A stretch of DNA of 64,000 nucleotides from an uncultured Sphingomonadales bacterium (GCA_937898525.1 CALCBC010000089.1:1-64000); one strand, 5' to 3'; shown: positions 1 to 9,276, counted from the stretch's first letter. Translations and numbers: made by a program. Notes: a model not told the origin generated them from the letters alone.

Positions 1-757
1 CGTCGACGAAGTGCCAGTACCAGGCGGCCGCCTCGAAGCCGAAGTGCTGCTTCGGAGTGAAGTGGCCGAGATAGGCGCGACGCAGGCAGACGATCAGGAA
101 GATCGTGCCGACCAGCACGTGGAAGCCGTGGAAGCCCGTCGCCATGTAGAACGCCGAGCCATAAGTGTTGCCGCCGAAGCCGAACGGCGCGTGGGCGTAT
201 TCGTAGGCCTGGATGCAGGTGAACAGCACGCCGAGCCCGATGGTCAGCCACAGGCCCTTCTTGAGGCCGTCGCGATCCCCGTTGATCAGCGAGTGGTGGG
301 CCCAGGTCACGGTCGTGCCCGAGCACAGCAGGATCAGGGTGTTGAGCAACGGCAGCGCGAACGGATCCATCACGGCCTCGATCGCCTTCGGCGGGAACAC
401 CCCACCGACGACCTCGGTCAGTTCGTTGGGAAACAGCGCGAAGTCGAACCACGCCCAGAACCAGCCGACGAAGAACATCACCTCCGAGGCGATGAACAGG
501 ATCATCCCGTAGCGCAGGTGCAGCTGCACGACCGGTGTGTGATGGCCGCTTTCCGCTTCCTGGACGACCTTCGAGAACCAGCTGAAGAAGGTCGCGATCA
601 GGCCGGCGATGCCGAGACCGAGCACGAGCCAGTGGTTCGGCAGGTCGTGCATGAAGAGCACCATGCCGCTGGTGAACGTCACCGCCGAGATCGCGCCGAT
701 CAGCGGCCAGATGTCGGGCGGCAGGATGTGATAGTCGTGGTTCTTGGCGCCGGCCAT
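1..757 (-). CDS. ctaE: Cytochrome c oxidase subunit III (3' end cut by window edge)
   Basis: Integral membrane subunit III of the aa3-type cytochrome c oxidase, which supports the catalytic subunit I in the inner membrane. About 252 residues are visible, starting MAGAKNHDYHILPP, a typical subunit III start; hydrophobic helices follow, including a tryptophan-rich helix after HLRYGMILFIASE (FFVGWFWAWFDFAL). The C-terminus lies beyond base 1. The gene is last in the visible run ctaC-ctaD-ctaB-small ORF-ctaG-ctaE, 75 bases after ctaG. The family call is secure from sequence recognition; only the end is unknown. Confidence 0.93.
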   Translation of the reverse strand, partial: MAGAKNHDYHILPPDIWPLIGAISAVTFTSGMVLFMHDLPNHWLVLGLGIAGLIATFFSWFSKVVQEAESGHHTPVVQLHLRYGMILFIASEVMFFVGWFWAWFDFALFPNELTEVVGGVFPPKAIEAVMDPFALPLLNTLILLCSGTTVTWAHHSLINGDRDGLKKGLWLTIGLGVLFTCIQAYEYAHAPFGFGGNTYGSAFYMATGFHGFHVLVGTIFLIVCLRRAYLGHFTPKQHFGFEAAAWYWHFVD

Positions 758-832
758 GGGTCTTTCCTGATCCTTGCTTGGCGATGGCCCTTAATCGGGC
801 GTCGCGGGCGGGTCTAGAGGGTTGGTGGCGGG

Positions 833-1387
833 TTATCGCGTCCTGTGGAAGGTGTAGCTGAGGGTTATCTGCTCGACACCCTTCATGTTCGGGTCGTCGA
901 GCGCTTTCGGATCGACGAAATAGAGCACCGGCATCGTCACCTGCTGCCCGGGCTGCAAGGTCTGCTCGGTGAAGCAGAAGCACTGGATCTTGTTGAAGTA
1001 CTTGCCGGCCTGCTCGGGCTCGACGTTGAAGCTGGCGGTGCCGGTCACCGGCACTGACGAGTGGTTCTTCGCCTCGAAGATCGCCATGTCGCGCTGGCCG
1101 AACTGGACCCTGTCGGTCACCTGCCGGGGGCGGAATTCCCAGGGCATGTCGCGCGCGACGTTGGCGTCGAAGCGGATCGATATCGTCGGCGCTCCCGCGC
1201 TGAGCTCCGCGGCACGGGCAGCGTCGGCCTCGGTCGCGACCCGGGTGGTCCCGGCGAAGCCGGTGACGCGGCAGAACAAATCGTAGAGCGGCACCGCGGC
1301 GAAGCCGAGCCCGAGCATGGCGAGCGAGGCGCACAACGCGATCAGGCCGACACGGCGGTTCTTCCGGGCGAGGGCGACGCTGGCCAT
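833..1387 (-). CDS. ctaG: Cytochrome c oxidase assembly protein CtaG (Cox11 family, Cu(B) insertion)
   Basis: Cox11-type copper chaperone that delivers copper to the CuB site of subunit I from the periplasmic side. The 184-residue protein has one N-terminal membrane anchor (about residues 12-34) followed by a periplasmic beta domain. The copper-binding Cys pair is visible as CFC at residues 136-138 in the family motif QCFCFTEQ, and the length is normal. Its ATG shares the A of the preceding small ORF's TGA stop (TGATG), so the two are probably translationally coupled. This is the Cox11 family, not the unrelated CtaG of Bacillus. Confidence 0.95.
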   Translation of the reverse strand: MASVALARKNRRVGLIALCASLAMLGLGFAAVPLYDLFCRVTGFAGTTRVATEADAARAAELSAGAPTISIRFDANVARDMPWEFRPRQVTDRVQFGQRDMAIFEAKNHSSVPVTGTASFNVEPEQAGKYFNKIQCFCFTEQTLQPGQQVTMPVLYFVDPKALDDPNMKGVEQITLSYTFHRTR

Positions 1388-1518
1388 CAGTCGAGCATCT
1401 TCACGATCGTGATTGCGTAGAACAGCGCGACGAACGCGGCCAGCACCAGCGCCAGCGCAATGTTGCGGCCGCGCCGGGCCTTCTTGAACTGCTCTTCCTC
1501 CTCGGGCGTCATGGTCAT
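1387..1518 (-). CDS. Small single-span membrane protein between ctaB and ctaG (CoxF-like)
   Basis: A 43-residue protein beginning MTMTPEEEEQFKKARRGRN, then one hydrophobic segment at about residues 19-39 and a short tail. It overlaps the end of ctaB by 4 bases and the start of ctaG by 1 base, so it is almost certainly translated as part of the oxidase operon. Short one-helix proteins at this position are common in alphaproteobacterial cox operons and are often annotated as CoxF or as a small oxidase accessory protein. Function is inferred from position and topology only. An internal Met two codons downstream (1512) is an alternative start. Confidence 0.8.
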   Translation of the reverse strand: MTMTPEEEEQFKKARRGRNIALALVLAAFVALFYAITIVKMLD

Positions 1519-2432
1519 GGGAGCAGCATCCGGTCGACGACGAGCGCCGTGAACAGCGCGAAGAGATACAGCACCGAGTAGCTGAACAGGCGCTTCTCGG
1601 GCCTCATCCGGTCGCCCTCGCCCGCCTGGCGGAACGCGACCGGCAACGAGAGCGCGACGAACAGCGCGGAGAGCACGAGCGCCGTGAGCCCGTAGATCGC
1701 TCCCGTGCCGCCGATCCACCACGGCGCCAGGCTGACCGCGAGAAGAGCGACCGAATAGAGCAGGATTTGCCGGCGCGTGGCCGCCTCCCCGGCGACCACC
1801 GGCATCATCGGAATGCCGGCCTTGGCATAGTCGCTGCGCACGAACAGCGCGAGCGCCCAGAAATGCGGCGGAGTCCACATGAAGATGACGGCAAACAGCA
1901 GCACCGGCATCAGCGTTATATCGCCGGTCACTGCCACCCAGCCGATCAGCGGCGGGAACGCGCCGGCGCCCCCGCCGATGACGATGTTCTGCGGCGTGCG
2001 CGGCTTGAGCCAGATCGTGTAGACGACCGCGTAGTAGAGGATCGAGACCGCGAGGATCGCTGCGGCGAGCCAGTTGACCGCGAGGCCCATCGTGCCGACC
2101 GAGGCGACCGACAGCGCGATGCCGAAGTCGCGCGCATCGGTCGGGCGCAGCCGCCCCTGCGGGAGCGGACGCCCGGCGGTGCGCTTCATCTTCGCGTCGA
2201 GGTCGGCCTCCCACCACATGTTGAGCGCGCCCGCCCCTCCCGCGCCCAGGGCAATGCACAGCACCGCGGCAAAGCCTAGCACCGGATGGATGCTGCCCGG
2301 CGCGGCGAGCAGCCCGCACAGACCCGTGAACACGACCAGGCTCATCACGCGCGGCTTGGTCAGCGCGAAGAAGTCGCGCCATTCGGCCGGCAGCGGCGCA
2401 GTTCGTGTATCGGTCTGGACGGTTGCGGTCAT
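1515..2432 (-). CDS. ctaB: Protoheme IX farnesyltransferase (heme O synthase)
   Basis: UbiA-superfamily prenyltransferase of the inner membrane that adds a farnesyl group to heme b to give heme o, the precursor of heme a for this oxidase. At 305 residues it is of normal length. The Asp-rich prenyl-diphosphate/Mg motif is at residues 71-86 (NMWWEADLDAKMKRT), followed by GRPLP and several transmembrane helices. The N-terminal WRDFFALTKPRVMSL is the usual heme O synthase start region. The gene lies between ctaD and the small accessory ORF. A GC-rich hairpin precedes it and may lower its expression relative to ctaD. Confidence 0.96.
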   Translation of the reverse strand: MTATVQTDTRTAPLPAEWRDFFALTKPRVMSLVVFTGLCGLLAAPGSIHPVLGFAAVLCIALGAGGAGALNMWWEADLDAKMKRTAGRPLPQGRLRPTDARDFGIALSVASVGTMGLAVNWLAAAILAVSILYYAVVYTIWLKPRTPQNIVIGGGAGAFPPLIGWVAVTGDITLMPVLLFAVIFMWTPPHFWALALFVRSDYAKAGIPMMPVVAGEAATRRQILLYSVALLAVSLAPWWIGGTGAIYGLTALVLSALFVALSLPVAFRQAGEGDRMRPEKRLFSYSVLYLFALFTALVVDRMLLP

Positions 2433-2445
2433 GTCTCTGTCGAAA

Positions 2446-2473
2446 GGGGGCGCACCGTACCCGGCGCGCCCCC
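2446..2473 (-). terminator. GC-rich hairpin between ctaD and ctaB, possible partial terminator
   Basis: Perfect 8-bp stem (2446-2453 with 2466-2473, GGGGGCGC) and a 12-nt loop in the 76-bp gap after ctaD. Read on the minus strand it is followed by only TTT, so it may attenuate rather than stop transcription into ctaB. This is inferred from structure only. Confidence 0.4.
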
Positions 2474-2508
2474 TCCCCTTATCCTGTGCGGTCCTCGCGG
2501 ACCACCGC

Positions 2509-4227
2509 TCAATGCGCGGATGCCGCGCCCTTCGGGCCGATCGCGTCGTGGTGCGAGTGGTGGTCCTCGATCACCGGCAGCGTCTCGAACTGATGGTACG
2601 GCGGCGGGCTCGGCAGCGACCACTCGAGCGTCGTCGCCCCTTCGCCCCAGTAGTTCGCCGGAGCCTTCTTCCCCGCAAGGAACGCGTAGAGCATGTTCGC
2701 GAAGAAGAAGAGCATCGACGCGGCCATGATGTAGTAGCCGTAGGTCGAGATCTCGTTCCAGTACTGGTAGGCCGGAGTGTAGTCCGGGTAGCGACGCGGC
2801 ATCCCCTGCATGCCCAGGAAGTGCTGCGGGAAGAAGATCACGTTCACGCCGATGAAGAACGTCCAGAAGTGCAGGTGCGACAGCAACTCGCTGTGCATCC
2901 GCCCGCTCATCTTCGGGAACCAGTAGTAGAACCCGGCGAACAGCGAGAACACCGCGCCCAGCGACAGCACGTAGTGGAAGTGGGCGACGACGTAGTAGGT
3001 GTCGTGCAGGTTGTCGTCGACACCGCCGTTGGCCAGCACAACGCCGGTCACGCCGCCCACCGTGAACAGGAAGATGAAGCCGAGCGCCCAGACCATCGGG
3101 CTCTTGAACTCCATGCTGCCGCCCCACATCGTCGCGATCCACGAGAAGATCTTGATGCCGGTCGGCACCGCGATGACCATGGTCGCGGCGGTGAAGTACA
3201 TCTTGGTGTTCACGTCGAGGCCGACGGTGAACATGTGGTGGGCCCAGACGATGAAGCCGACCACGCCGATCGCGACCATCGCGTAGGCCATGCCGAGATA
3301 GCCGAACACCGGCTTGCGGCTGAAAGTGGCGACGATCTGGCTGATCATGCCGAAGCCCGGCAGGATCATGATGTAGACCTCGGGGTGGCCGAAGAACCAG
3401 AACAGGTGCTGGTACAGGATCGGGTCGCCGCCGCCGGACGCGTCGAAGAAGGTCGTGCCGAAGTTGCGGTCGGTCAGCAGCATGGTGATGGCCGCGGCGA
3501 GCACCGGCAACGCCAGCACCAGCAGGAACGCGGTCACCAGCACCGACCACACGAACAGCGGCATCTTGTGCAACGTCATGCCCGGCGCGCGCATGTTGAA
3601 GATCGTGGTGATGAAGTTGATCGAGCTCATGATCGAGGCCGCACCGGCGAGGTGCAGCGCGAAGATCGCGAAGTCGACCGCCGAGCCGACCGAGCCCGAC
3701 GTCGCCAGCGGGGCATAGGCGGTCCAGCCGATCCCCGCGCCCGTACCGGTGCCGCCGGGCGACACGGTCGAGAACAGCAGGCTGACGAACGCCGCCGCGG
3801 TGAGCCAGAAGGCCACGTTGTTCATGCGCGGGAAGGCCATGTCGGGCGCGCCGATCATCAGCGGCACGAACCAGTTGGCGAAGCCGCCCATCGTCGCCGG
3901 CATGACCACGAAGAACACCATGATCAGGCCGTGCGCGGTTATCAGCACGTTCCAGGTGTGCAGCATCTGGTCGAAATCGGCCGAACCGTTGAGCCACATC
4001 GAGACCTGGCCGAGGATCTGGATGCCCGGCTGTTCGAGCTCGAGACGCATCAGGCCGGAGATCGCCCCGCCGATCACGCCCGCGAAGATCGAGAAGATCA
4101 GGTAGAGCGTGCCGATGTCCTTGTGGTTGGTGGACATGAACCACCGGGCGAAGAAGCCCGGCTTGTGATCGGCATCATGGTGATGCTCTTCCGCGTGTGC
4201 CTGGAAAGTGTCGGCGGTGGTGGCCAT
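2509..4227 (-). CDS. ctaD: Cytochrome c oxidase subunit I (aa3 type)
   Basis: Catalytic heme-copper subunit I that reduces oxygen to water and pumps protons across the inner membrane. The 572-residue protein has the 12-helix architecture and hallmark motifs: WFMSTNHKDIGTLY near the N-terminus, the CuB/cross-linked Tyr signature FWFFGHPEVYIMILPGFG, the WAHHMF pair of CuB histidines, and HDTYYVVAHFHYVLS with the heme a3/a ligands. The C-terminal tail is His-rich (EDHHSHHDA). It lies 33 bases downstream of ctaC in the same direction. Confidence 0.98.
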   Translation of the reverse strand: MATTADTFQAHAEEHHHDADHKPGFFARWFMSTNHKDIGTLYLIFSIFAGVIGGAISGLMRLELEQPGIQILGQVSMWLNGSADFDQMLHTWNVLITAHGLIMVFFVVMPATMGGFANWFVPLMIGAPDMAFPRMNNVAFWLTAAAFVSLLFSTVSPGGTGTGAGIGWTAYAPLATSGSVGSAVDFAIFALHLAGAASIMSSINFITTIFNMRAPGMTLHKMPLFVWSVLVTAFLLVLALPVLAAAITMLLTDRNFGTTFFDASGGGDPILYQHLFWFFGHPEVYIMILPGFGMISQIVATFSRKPVFGYLGMAYAMVAIGVVGFIVWAHHMFTVGLDVNTKMYFTAATMVIAVPTGIKIFSWIATMWGGSMEFKSPMVWALGFIFLFTVGGVTGVVLANGGVDDNLHDTYYVVAHFHYVLSLGAVFSLFAGFYYWFPKMSGRMHSELLSHLHFWTFFIGVNVIFFPQHFLGMQGMPRRYPDYTPAYQYWNEISTYGYYIMAASMLFFFANMLYAFLAGKKAPANYWGEGATTLEWSLPSPPPYHQFETLPVIEDHHSHHDAIGPKGAASAH

Positions 4228-4260
4228 CGTATCGGGTACCCTGGATCGAATTTCAGTGTG

Positions 4261-5358
4261 TCAGGCGGCGGGCGCGGTGGCAGGGGCGGCGCCGGCTCCG
4301 GGCGCGCCCTCGACCGAGGACTCCGGCTCCTGCAGTGGCGCAGCGGCCGGCTCGGCGGCCGCTTCGGCCGCCCCGAGCGTGCCGCCCTTCGAGAGCACCC
4401 AGGCCTCGAACTGCTCCCGCGGTACGGCCTCGAGCGCGATCGGCATGTACGCATGCCGGGCACCGCACAGCTCCGAGCACTGGCCGTAATAGATGCCGGG
4501 CTCCTTGATCGTCAGCAAGCGCTCGTTGATGCGGCCGGGCACCGCGTCGATCTTGAACCACAGGCTCGGGACGGCGAACGAATGGATCACGTCAGCGGCG
4601 GTCACCTGAATGCGAAGCGGTTCGCCGACCGGCACGACGATCCGGTTGTCGGCCGCCAGCTGCGGCGGCTCGCCGCGCGCCAGGGCTTCTTCTTCGGGCA
4701 GCATGTTCGAGATCACTTCGAAGCCGCCGTTGTCAGGATAGGTGTAGCCCCAGTACCACTGGTAGCCGGTCACCTTGACCGTAAGGGCGTCCTCGGGCGG
4801 GCTTTCGTACTGCCGCGCGAGCAGCGAGATCGACGGCACCGCGATCGCGACGAGGATCAGCACCGGAACGACCGTCCAGATCACCTCGATCGCGGTATTG
4901 TGGCTGGTCTTGGAAGGGACCGGGTGCGCACGGCGGTTGTAGCGCGCGATGACCCACAGCAGCAGGACGAGGACCAGCAGGCTGACGCCCACCATCATCG
5001 GCAGCAGGAACGCGTTGTGCATCCACAGCGCCCACTGGCCGTTGTCCGAATACTGCGGCTGGAAACCGATGCCGCCAGGTTCGGGCTGCCCCTTGATCAT
5101 CTCCGGGCCGAGCGGCGTGTAGCCGGGGGTCTCGCTCGTCGCAGCCGCCGGGGTGGAGCCTTCGGCTGCCGCTGCCGGCGCCGCGGTGTCGTCGGCCACG
5201 TTGGGTGACTGGGCGTCGGCCACCGAGGCAACGGCGCTCGTCCCTGCACCCTGTGCGGCGGCGGCCAGAGCCGTCTGCGGCACCGCGAACAGGGCCAGGA
5301 AAGCTGCGATCAAGGGAAGGATATGCAACCGTTTGCGGGCGATATCGCCAAACTTCAT
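4261..5358 (-). CDS. ctaC: Cytochrome c oxidase subunit II
   Basis: CuA subunit that accepts electrons from cytochrome c. The 365-residue protein begins with MKFGDIARKR, a signal peptide ending near residue 33 (QTALAAAA), an Ala/Pro-rich linker, and two transmembrane helices (about 118-138 and 157-182). The periplasmic cupredoxin domain has the CuA ligands H259 and the motif C294-S-E-L-C298 with H302 and M305. An in-frame extension upstream of 5358 exists, but its residues do not look like this family and the signal peptide fixes the start. The gene leads the cox operon; pyrE is divergent. Confidence 0.97.
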   Translation of the reverse strand: MKFGDIARKRLHILPLIAAFLALFAVPQTALAAAAQGAGTSAVASVADAQSPNVADDTAAPAAAAEGSTPAAATSETPGYTPLGPEMIKGQPEPGGIGFQPQYSDNGQWALWMHNAFLLPMMVGVSLLVLVLLLWVIARYNRRAHPVPSKTSHNTAIEVIWTVVPVLILVAIAVPSISLLARQYESPPEDALTVKVTGYQWYWGYTYPDNGGFEVISNMLPEEEALARGEPPQLAADNRIVVPVGEPLRIQVTAADVIHSFAVPSLWFKIDAVPGRINERLLTIKEPGIYYGQCSELCGARHAYMPIALEAVPREQFEAWVLSKGGTLGAAEAAAEPAAAPLQEPESSVEGAPGAGAAPATAPAA

Positions 5359-5555
5359 CTGTCTGCCGCTTTCCGTTCTTAATCCAGGCGCGCAAGGGCC
5401 ATACGGCCCCGGGAAAGGGCCAGATGGGCCGGGCCTATACGCCCGCTTGCCGCATGCCTCAAGCGCTTCTAGGGAGAATTTTCGACAGGCTCGCGGCGGC
5501 TTCCTCAAGCGCCGGCGATCGCCCTCGAAACGGATCGAAAGGCCCTTCCCCAATC

Positions 5556-6134
5556 ATGACCGAAGACGAGGTTCTCGCCGAATTCAGGGCCAGCCACGCG
5601 CTGCTCGAAGGCCATTTCGTGCTTTCCTCGGGACGCCACAGCGCCTTCTATCTGCAATGTGCGCGTGTCCTCATGGACCCCGAGCGGGCCGGCCGGCTGG
5701 CCCTCGCCCTTGCGCAGAAGCTGCCACGCGAGCTGCGCGGACAGATCGAAAAGGTCGTCTCCCCCGCAATGGGCGGAATCATCATTGGCCACGAGATGGG
5801 CCGGGCGCTGGGGGTCGAGGCGATCTTCGTCGAGCGCCCCACGGGCACCTTCGAGCTGCGCCGCGGTTTCACGATCGGCGAAGGAGAGAAGGTGCTGCTG
5901 GTCGAGGACGTTGTCACGACGGGCCTGTCGAGCCGCGAAGCGATCAGGGCCGTAACCGACGCCGGCGGCGAGGTGGTCGCCTCGGCGGCACTGGTCGACC
6001 GTACGGGCGGCTCGGTCGATCTCGGCGTGCCGTTCCACGCGCTGGTGACAATCAATTTCCCCACTTATGCCGAGGACGAAGTGCCGCCCGAGCTCGCAGC
6101 CAAGCCGGCGGTCAAGCCGGGAAGCCGCAAGTAG
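5556..6134 (+). CDS. pyrE: Orotate phosphoribosyltransferase
   Basis: Cytosolic enzyme of pyrimidine synthesis that joins orotate and PRPP to give OMP. It has 192 residues, starting MTEDEVLAEFRASHALLEGHF. The PRPP-binding motif is LLVEDVVTTGLSSREA at about residues 114-129, and SSGRHSAFYLQC near the N-terminus is also family-typical. A long open extension upstream is out of character, so ATG 5556 was chosen. The TAG stop overlaps the GTG start of pdxJ by one base, indicating coupled translation. The roughly 200-bp gap to divergent ctaC should hold both promoters, but no clear elements were seen. Confidence 0.95.
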   Translation: MTEDEVLAEFRASHALLEGHFVLSSGRHSAFYLQCARVLMDPERAGRLALALAQKLPRELRGQIEKVVSPAMGGIIIGHEMGRALGVEAIFVERPTGTFELRRGFTIGEGEKVLLVEDVVTTGLSSREAIRAVTDAGGEVVASAALVDRTGGSVDLGVPFHALVTINFPTYAEDEVPPELAAKPAVKPGSRK

Positions 6135-6862
6135 TGACCGGCAGGCTGCGCCTCGGCGTCAACATCGATCACGTCGCCACGATCAGGAACGCTCGCGGCG
6201 GCGATCACCCCGACCCCGTGCGCGCTGCGGAGATCGTCGCGCGCGTCGGCGGCGACGGGATTACCGCCCACCTGCGCGAGGACCGCAGGCACATCCGTGA
6301 CGAGGACCTGCAGCGGATCCAGCAGGCGACCGATCTGCCGCTCAACCTCGAGATGGCGGCGACTGAAGAAATGGTCGAGATCGCCCTGCGCCACCGCCCG
6401 CATGCCGCCTGCATCGTGCCCGAGAAGCGCGAGGAACGCACCACCGAGGGTGGGCTCGATGCGGCCGGGCAGCACAACAACCTGCAACCCGTCGTCTCGC
6501 GCCTGCTCGACGCGGGCATCCGCGTGAGCCTGTTCATCGCTCCAGAGGAGCGACAGCTCGAGGCGGCGCTGCGACTCGGGGCGCCGGTGGTCGAGTTTCA
6601 CACCGGCGAATACGCGCATGCCACCGGCGAACAGGTTGCGGTAGAGCTGCGCCGGATCGCCGACATGGCCGCACTGGCGGCGAAGAACGGAATCGAGCCG
6701 CACGCCGGCCACGGCCTGACCTACGACAACGTCCAACCGATCGCCGCCATTCCCCAGCTCGCCGAGCTCAATATCGGCCACTACCTCATCGGCGAGGCGG
6801 TATTCGTCGGGTTGGAGCAGGCAGTCCGCCACATGCGCGAACTGATGGATGCCGCGCGATGA
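6134..6862 (+). CDS. pdxJ: Pyridoxine 5'-phosphate synthase
   Basis: Last step of de novo vitamin B6 synthesis, condensing 3-amino-2-oxopropyl phosphate with deoxyxylulose 5-phosphate. The 242-residue TIM barrel carries the N-terminal signature VNIDHVATIRNARGG (about residues 8-22) with DPVRAA, and later HAGHGLTYDNV and the C-terminal LNIGHYLIGEA. The start is GTG at 6134, because the conserved motif begins only seven codons later and no ATG lies between it and the pyrE stop. Its last 4 bases overlap the acpS ATG. The order pdxJ-acpS-lepB is common in proteobacteria. Confidence 0.96.
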   Translation: MTGRLRLGVNIDHVATIRNARGGDHPDPVRAAEIVARVGGDGITAHLREDRRHIRDEDLQRIQQATDLPLNLEMAATEEMVEIALRHRPHAACIVPEKREERTTEGGLDAAGQHNNLQPVVSRLLDAGIRVSLFIAPEERQLEAALRLGAPVVEFHTGEYAHATGEQVAVELRRIADMAALAAKNGIEPHAGHGLTYDNVQPIAAIPQLAELNIGHYLIGEAVFVGLEQAVRHMRELMDAAR

Positions 6863-7260
6863 TCATCGGCATGGGCTCCGACTTGTGCAACATCGAGCGG
6901 ATCGCGGCCGCGCTGGCGCGGCACGGCGACCGGTTCGAGCAGCGCTGCTTCACGCCGGTCGAGCGAGCCAAGGCGGCGAGCCGCCCGCACACGCGCGCCG
7001 GAACCCTCGCCAAGCGCTTCGCTGCCAAGGAAGCCTTTTCCAAGGCGGTCGGCACCGGGTTCTACCGCGGCGTCTACATGAAGGACATCGGCGTCGTGAA
7101 CCTGCCGTCGGGCGCACCGACGCTGGCGCTGACCAACGGCGCGGCGAAGCGGCTTGCGGAACTGACGCCGGATGGCCATGTGCCGCACATCCACCTTACG
7201 CTGACCGACGATCACCCCTGGGCCCAGGCCTTCGTCGTGATCGAAGCCCGCCCAATATGA
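6859..7260 (+). CDS. acpS: Holo-[acyl-carrier-protein] synthase
   Basis: Transfers the 4'-phosphopantetheine group of CoA to apo-ACP, required for fatty acid synthesis. It has 133 residues; the Mg-binding residues are D8 in GMGSDLC and E58 in KRFAAKEAFSKA, the two conserved signatures of the family. It overlaps pdxJ (ATGA) and lepB (ATGA), so the three genes are tightly coupled. Confidence 0.95.
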   Translation: MIIGMGSDLCNIERIAAALARHGDRFEQRCFTPVERAKAASRPHTRAGTLAKRFAAKEAFSKAVGTGFYRGVYMKDIGVVNLPSGAPTLALTNGAAKRLAELTPDGHVPHIHLTLTDDHPWAQAFVVIEARPI

Positions 7261-8186
7261 ACCTCATCCCCGGCAACCCGACCGTGAGCGAACAGCCCGC
7301 CGATCCCACCCCGCAGCAGGAAGCTCCCGCCAAGGCCAAAGTGGATTGGCTGGCCGAGATTCGCGGGCTCGCGCTGATGCTCCTCGGCGTGCTCGCGTTC
7401 CATTCACTGGTCGCGAAGCCGTTCTACATTCCGAGCGCCTCGATGGTGCCCAACCTGATGGTCGGCGACCGGCTGGTGGTCAGCAAGTACCCCTACGGCT
7501 GGAGCTGGGTCTCGGCCTCGTTCCATGTGCTGCCGCGCGGCACCTGGCGCATCGCGCCGGCGACGCCCGAGTACGGCGACATCGTGATCGCGGTCCCGCC
7601 CGACAGGGACGAGGACTATATCAAGCGCGTCGTCGCGCTGCCCGGAGACCGCATCGCCGTGGTCGACGGACAGATCGTGCTCAACGGCAGGCCCGTGCCG
7701 CAAGAGGTCGAGCCGCGGGTGCAAATCCCGGCTGATTCGCAGATGTGCGACGGCAGCCCGTGTCTCGCTGTGTTCGAGCCCTACCGGCGGCTGCTCCCCG
7801 ACGGGCGGGTTGTCTACGAACCGCCGACCTACCGCGAGACGCTGCCGAACGGCGCGAGCTATCTGATCATCGATCACCTGCGCCAGCGGCACGACAACAT
7901 GGAAGAGCTCACGGTGCCCGAGGGACACGTGTTCCTGATGGGCGACAACCGCGACCATTCGGCCGACAGCCGGGCCGAGGACGGCCGGTTCGGCGGCAAC
8001 GGGCTCGGCGGACCGGTGCCGATCGCCAACATCGGCGGACGCGCGGAGTTCACGACGTTCTCCCTCGACGGCAGCTCGACCTGGTGGAATCCGCTGACGT
8101 GGTTCAAGGCATTGCGCGGCGAACGCGCTTGGCTCAGTCTGCGCCCGGAGATCAGGGGGAGCAGACCGGCGAATGAGCGGGACTGA
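7257..8186 (+). CDS. lepB: Signal peptidase I
   Basis: Inner-membrane serine protease that removes signal peptides from exported proteins. It has 309 residues: a membrane anchor at about 36-56, the catalytic Ser62 in IPSASMVPNLMVGD, the catalytic Lys123 in YIKRVVALPGD, and the C-terminal box GDNRDHSADSR. It starts inside the acpS stop (ATGA at 7257) and overlaps the next gene by 14 bases. A GTG about 9 codons in is a weaker alternative start. Confidence 0.95.
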   Translation: MNLIPGNPTVSEQPADPTPQQEAPAKAKVDWLAEIRGLALMLLGVLAFHSLVAKPFYIPSASMVPNLMVGDRLVVSKYPYGWSWVSASFHVLPRGTWRIAPATPEYGDIVIAVPPDRDEDYIKRVVALPGDRIAVVDGQIVLNGRPVPQEVEPRVQIPADSQMCDGSPCLAVFEPYRRLLPDGRVVYEPPTYRETLPNGASYLIIDHLRQRHDNMEELTVPEGHVFLMGDNRDHSADSRAEDGRFGGNGLGGPVPIANIGGRAEFTTFSLDGSSTWWNPLTWFKALRGERAWLSLRPEIRGSRPANERD

Positions 8187-9270
8187 CATCGACGACGAGA
8201 GCGGCATTCCGGTCGGCACGGACGACCGGTCGAGCCCGACGGTCATCGCCAATCCCGCGTTGCGCTTCGAGGCCAAGCGTGCCCTGGTCTGGGTCCTGGT
8301 CGTCGGGCTGACGATCCTCGCAGTCTACATCTCGCAGGCGTTACTGGTGATCTTCGGCGCGATGGTCTTCGCCTCGATGCTCGACGGCGGCGCGCGGCTG
8401 CTCGGTCGGGCGCTGAAGATCGGGCGAGGCTGGCGGCTTGGCATCGTCATCGCCGCCACTGTGGGCTTTTTCGCCTGGCTCGGGCAGTTTGCGGGCTCGC
8501 AGATCTCGCGCGAGGCCGCGCAGCTCCCCGAGATCGTCACCCTGCAGGCTGAGCGGCTGATCGCCTGGCTCGACAGCCGCGGCTTCGCGATCGACCCGGG
8601 CAACGTTCAGGGCATCGCCGGACAGGTAGTCAGCGGCGTCGGCGCGGTGACGCGGGCGATCGGCGGCGTCTTCGGCGCCGTCAGCACGCTGTTCCTGATC
8701 GTGATCATCGGCATCTACGTCGCGCTGGAGCCGCGGCTCTACGAACGCGGAGTCGCCTGGATGCTCCCGCCGGAACAGCGCGAAGACTTCTACATCACCG
8801 CCTCGCGCATGGGCTACACGATGCGGCGGCTGATGGCCGGGCGGCTGGTCGGCATGGTGTTCGAGGGCCTGTTCACCTGGCTCATGCTCTGGCTCTACGG
8901 TGTGCCGATGGCCGCGCTGCTCGGCATCCTCACCGGGCTGCTCGCCTTCATCCCGAACCTCGGCGCGCTGATCGCCGGGGGCCTGATGGTGCTGGTCGGG
9001 TTTTCGGGAGGCCCCGAGATGGGGCTCTACACGATCTTCGTCTATTTCCTCGTCCAGACCTTCGACGGCTACGTCGTGATCCCGCTGATCGCGAAGAAGA
9101 CGGTCGATCTCGCTCCCGCGCTGGTGCTCGGGGCCCAATTGATCATGGGGCTGCTGTTCGGCATTCTCGGCCTGTTCCTTGCAGATCCGCTGCTGGCGAT
9201 GGTCAAGGTCGCGCTCGAACGACGCGCGGAGGAGAACGAGAAGGACGAGCGGCGCTTCCACGCCGTCTGA
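8173..9270 (+). CDS. AI-2E family transporter (YdiK/PerM type permease)
   Basis: Polytopic inner-membrane protein of 365 residues from the AI-2E exporter/PerM superfamily. Hydrophobic helices cluster at about residues 38-58, 65-85, 155-185 and 225-345. The family-typical stretch LLGILTGLLAFIPNLGALI followed by an FxVQ...DGYVVIPLI segment is visible. Substrates of this superfamily are diverse (AI-2, ions, others) and cannot be told from sequence. The start overlaps the end of lepB. Confidence 0.85.
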   Translation: MSGTDIDDESGIPVGTDDRSSPTVIANPALRFEAKRALVWVLVVGLTILAVYISQALLVIFGAMVFASMLDGGARLLGRALKIGRGWRLGIVIAATVGFFAWLGQFAGSQISREAAQLPEIVTLQAERLIAWLDSRGFAIDPGNVQGIAGQVVSGVGAVTRAIGGVFGAVSTLFLIVIIGIYVALEPRLYERGVAWMLPPEQREDFYITASRMGYTMRRLMAGRLVGMVFEGLFTWLMLWLYGVPMAALLGILTGLLAFIPNLGALIAGGLMVLVGFSGGPEMGLYTIFVYFLVQTFDGYVVIPLIAKKTVDLAPALVLGAQLIMGLLFGILGLFLADPLLAMVKVALERRAEENEKDERRFHAV

Positions 9271-9276
9271 CGATCG

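Noticed and set aside
2074..5208. Very long open frame (about 1044 codons) on the plus strand opposite ctaB, ctaD and ctaC
   Set aside because: It lies antisense to three certain genes; the translation is Arg/His/Asp-rich low-complexity, typical of the shadow frame of high-GC genes.
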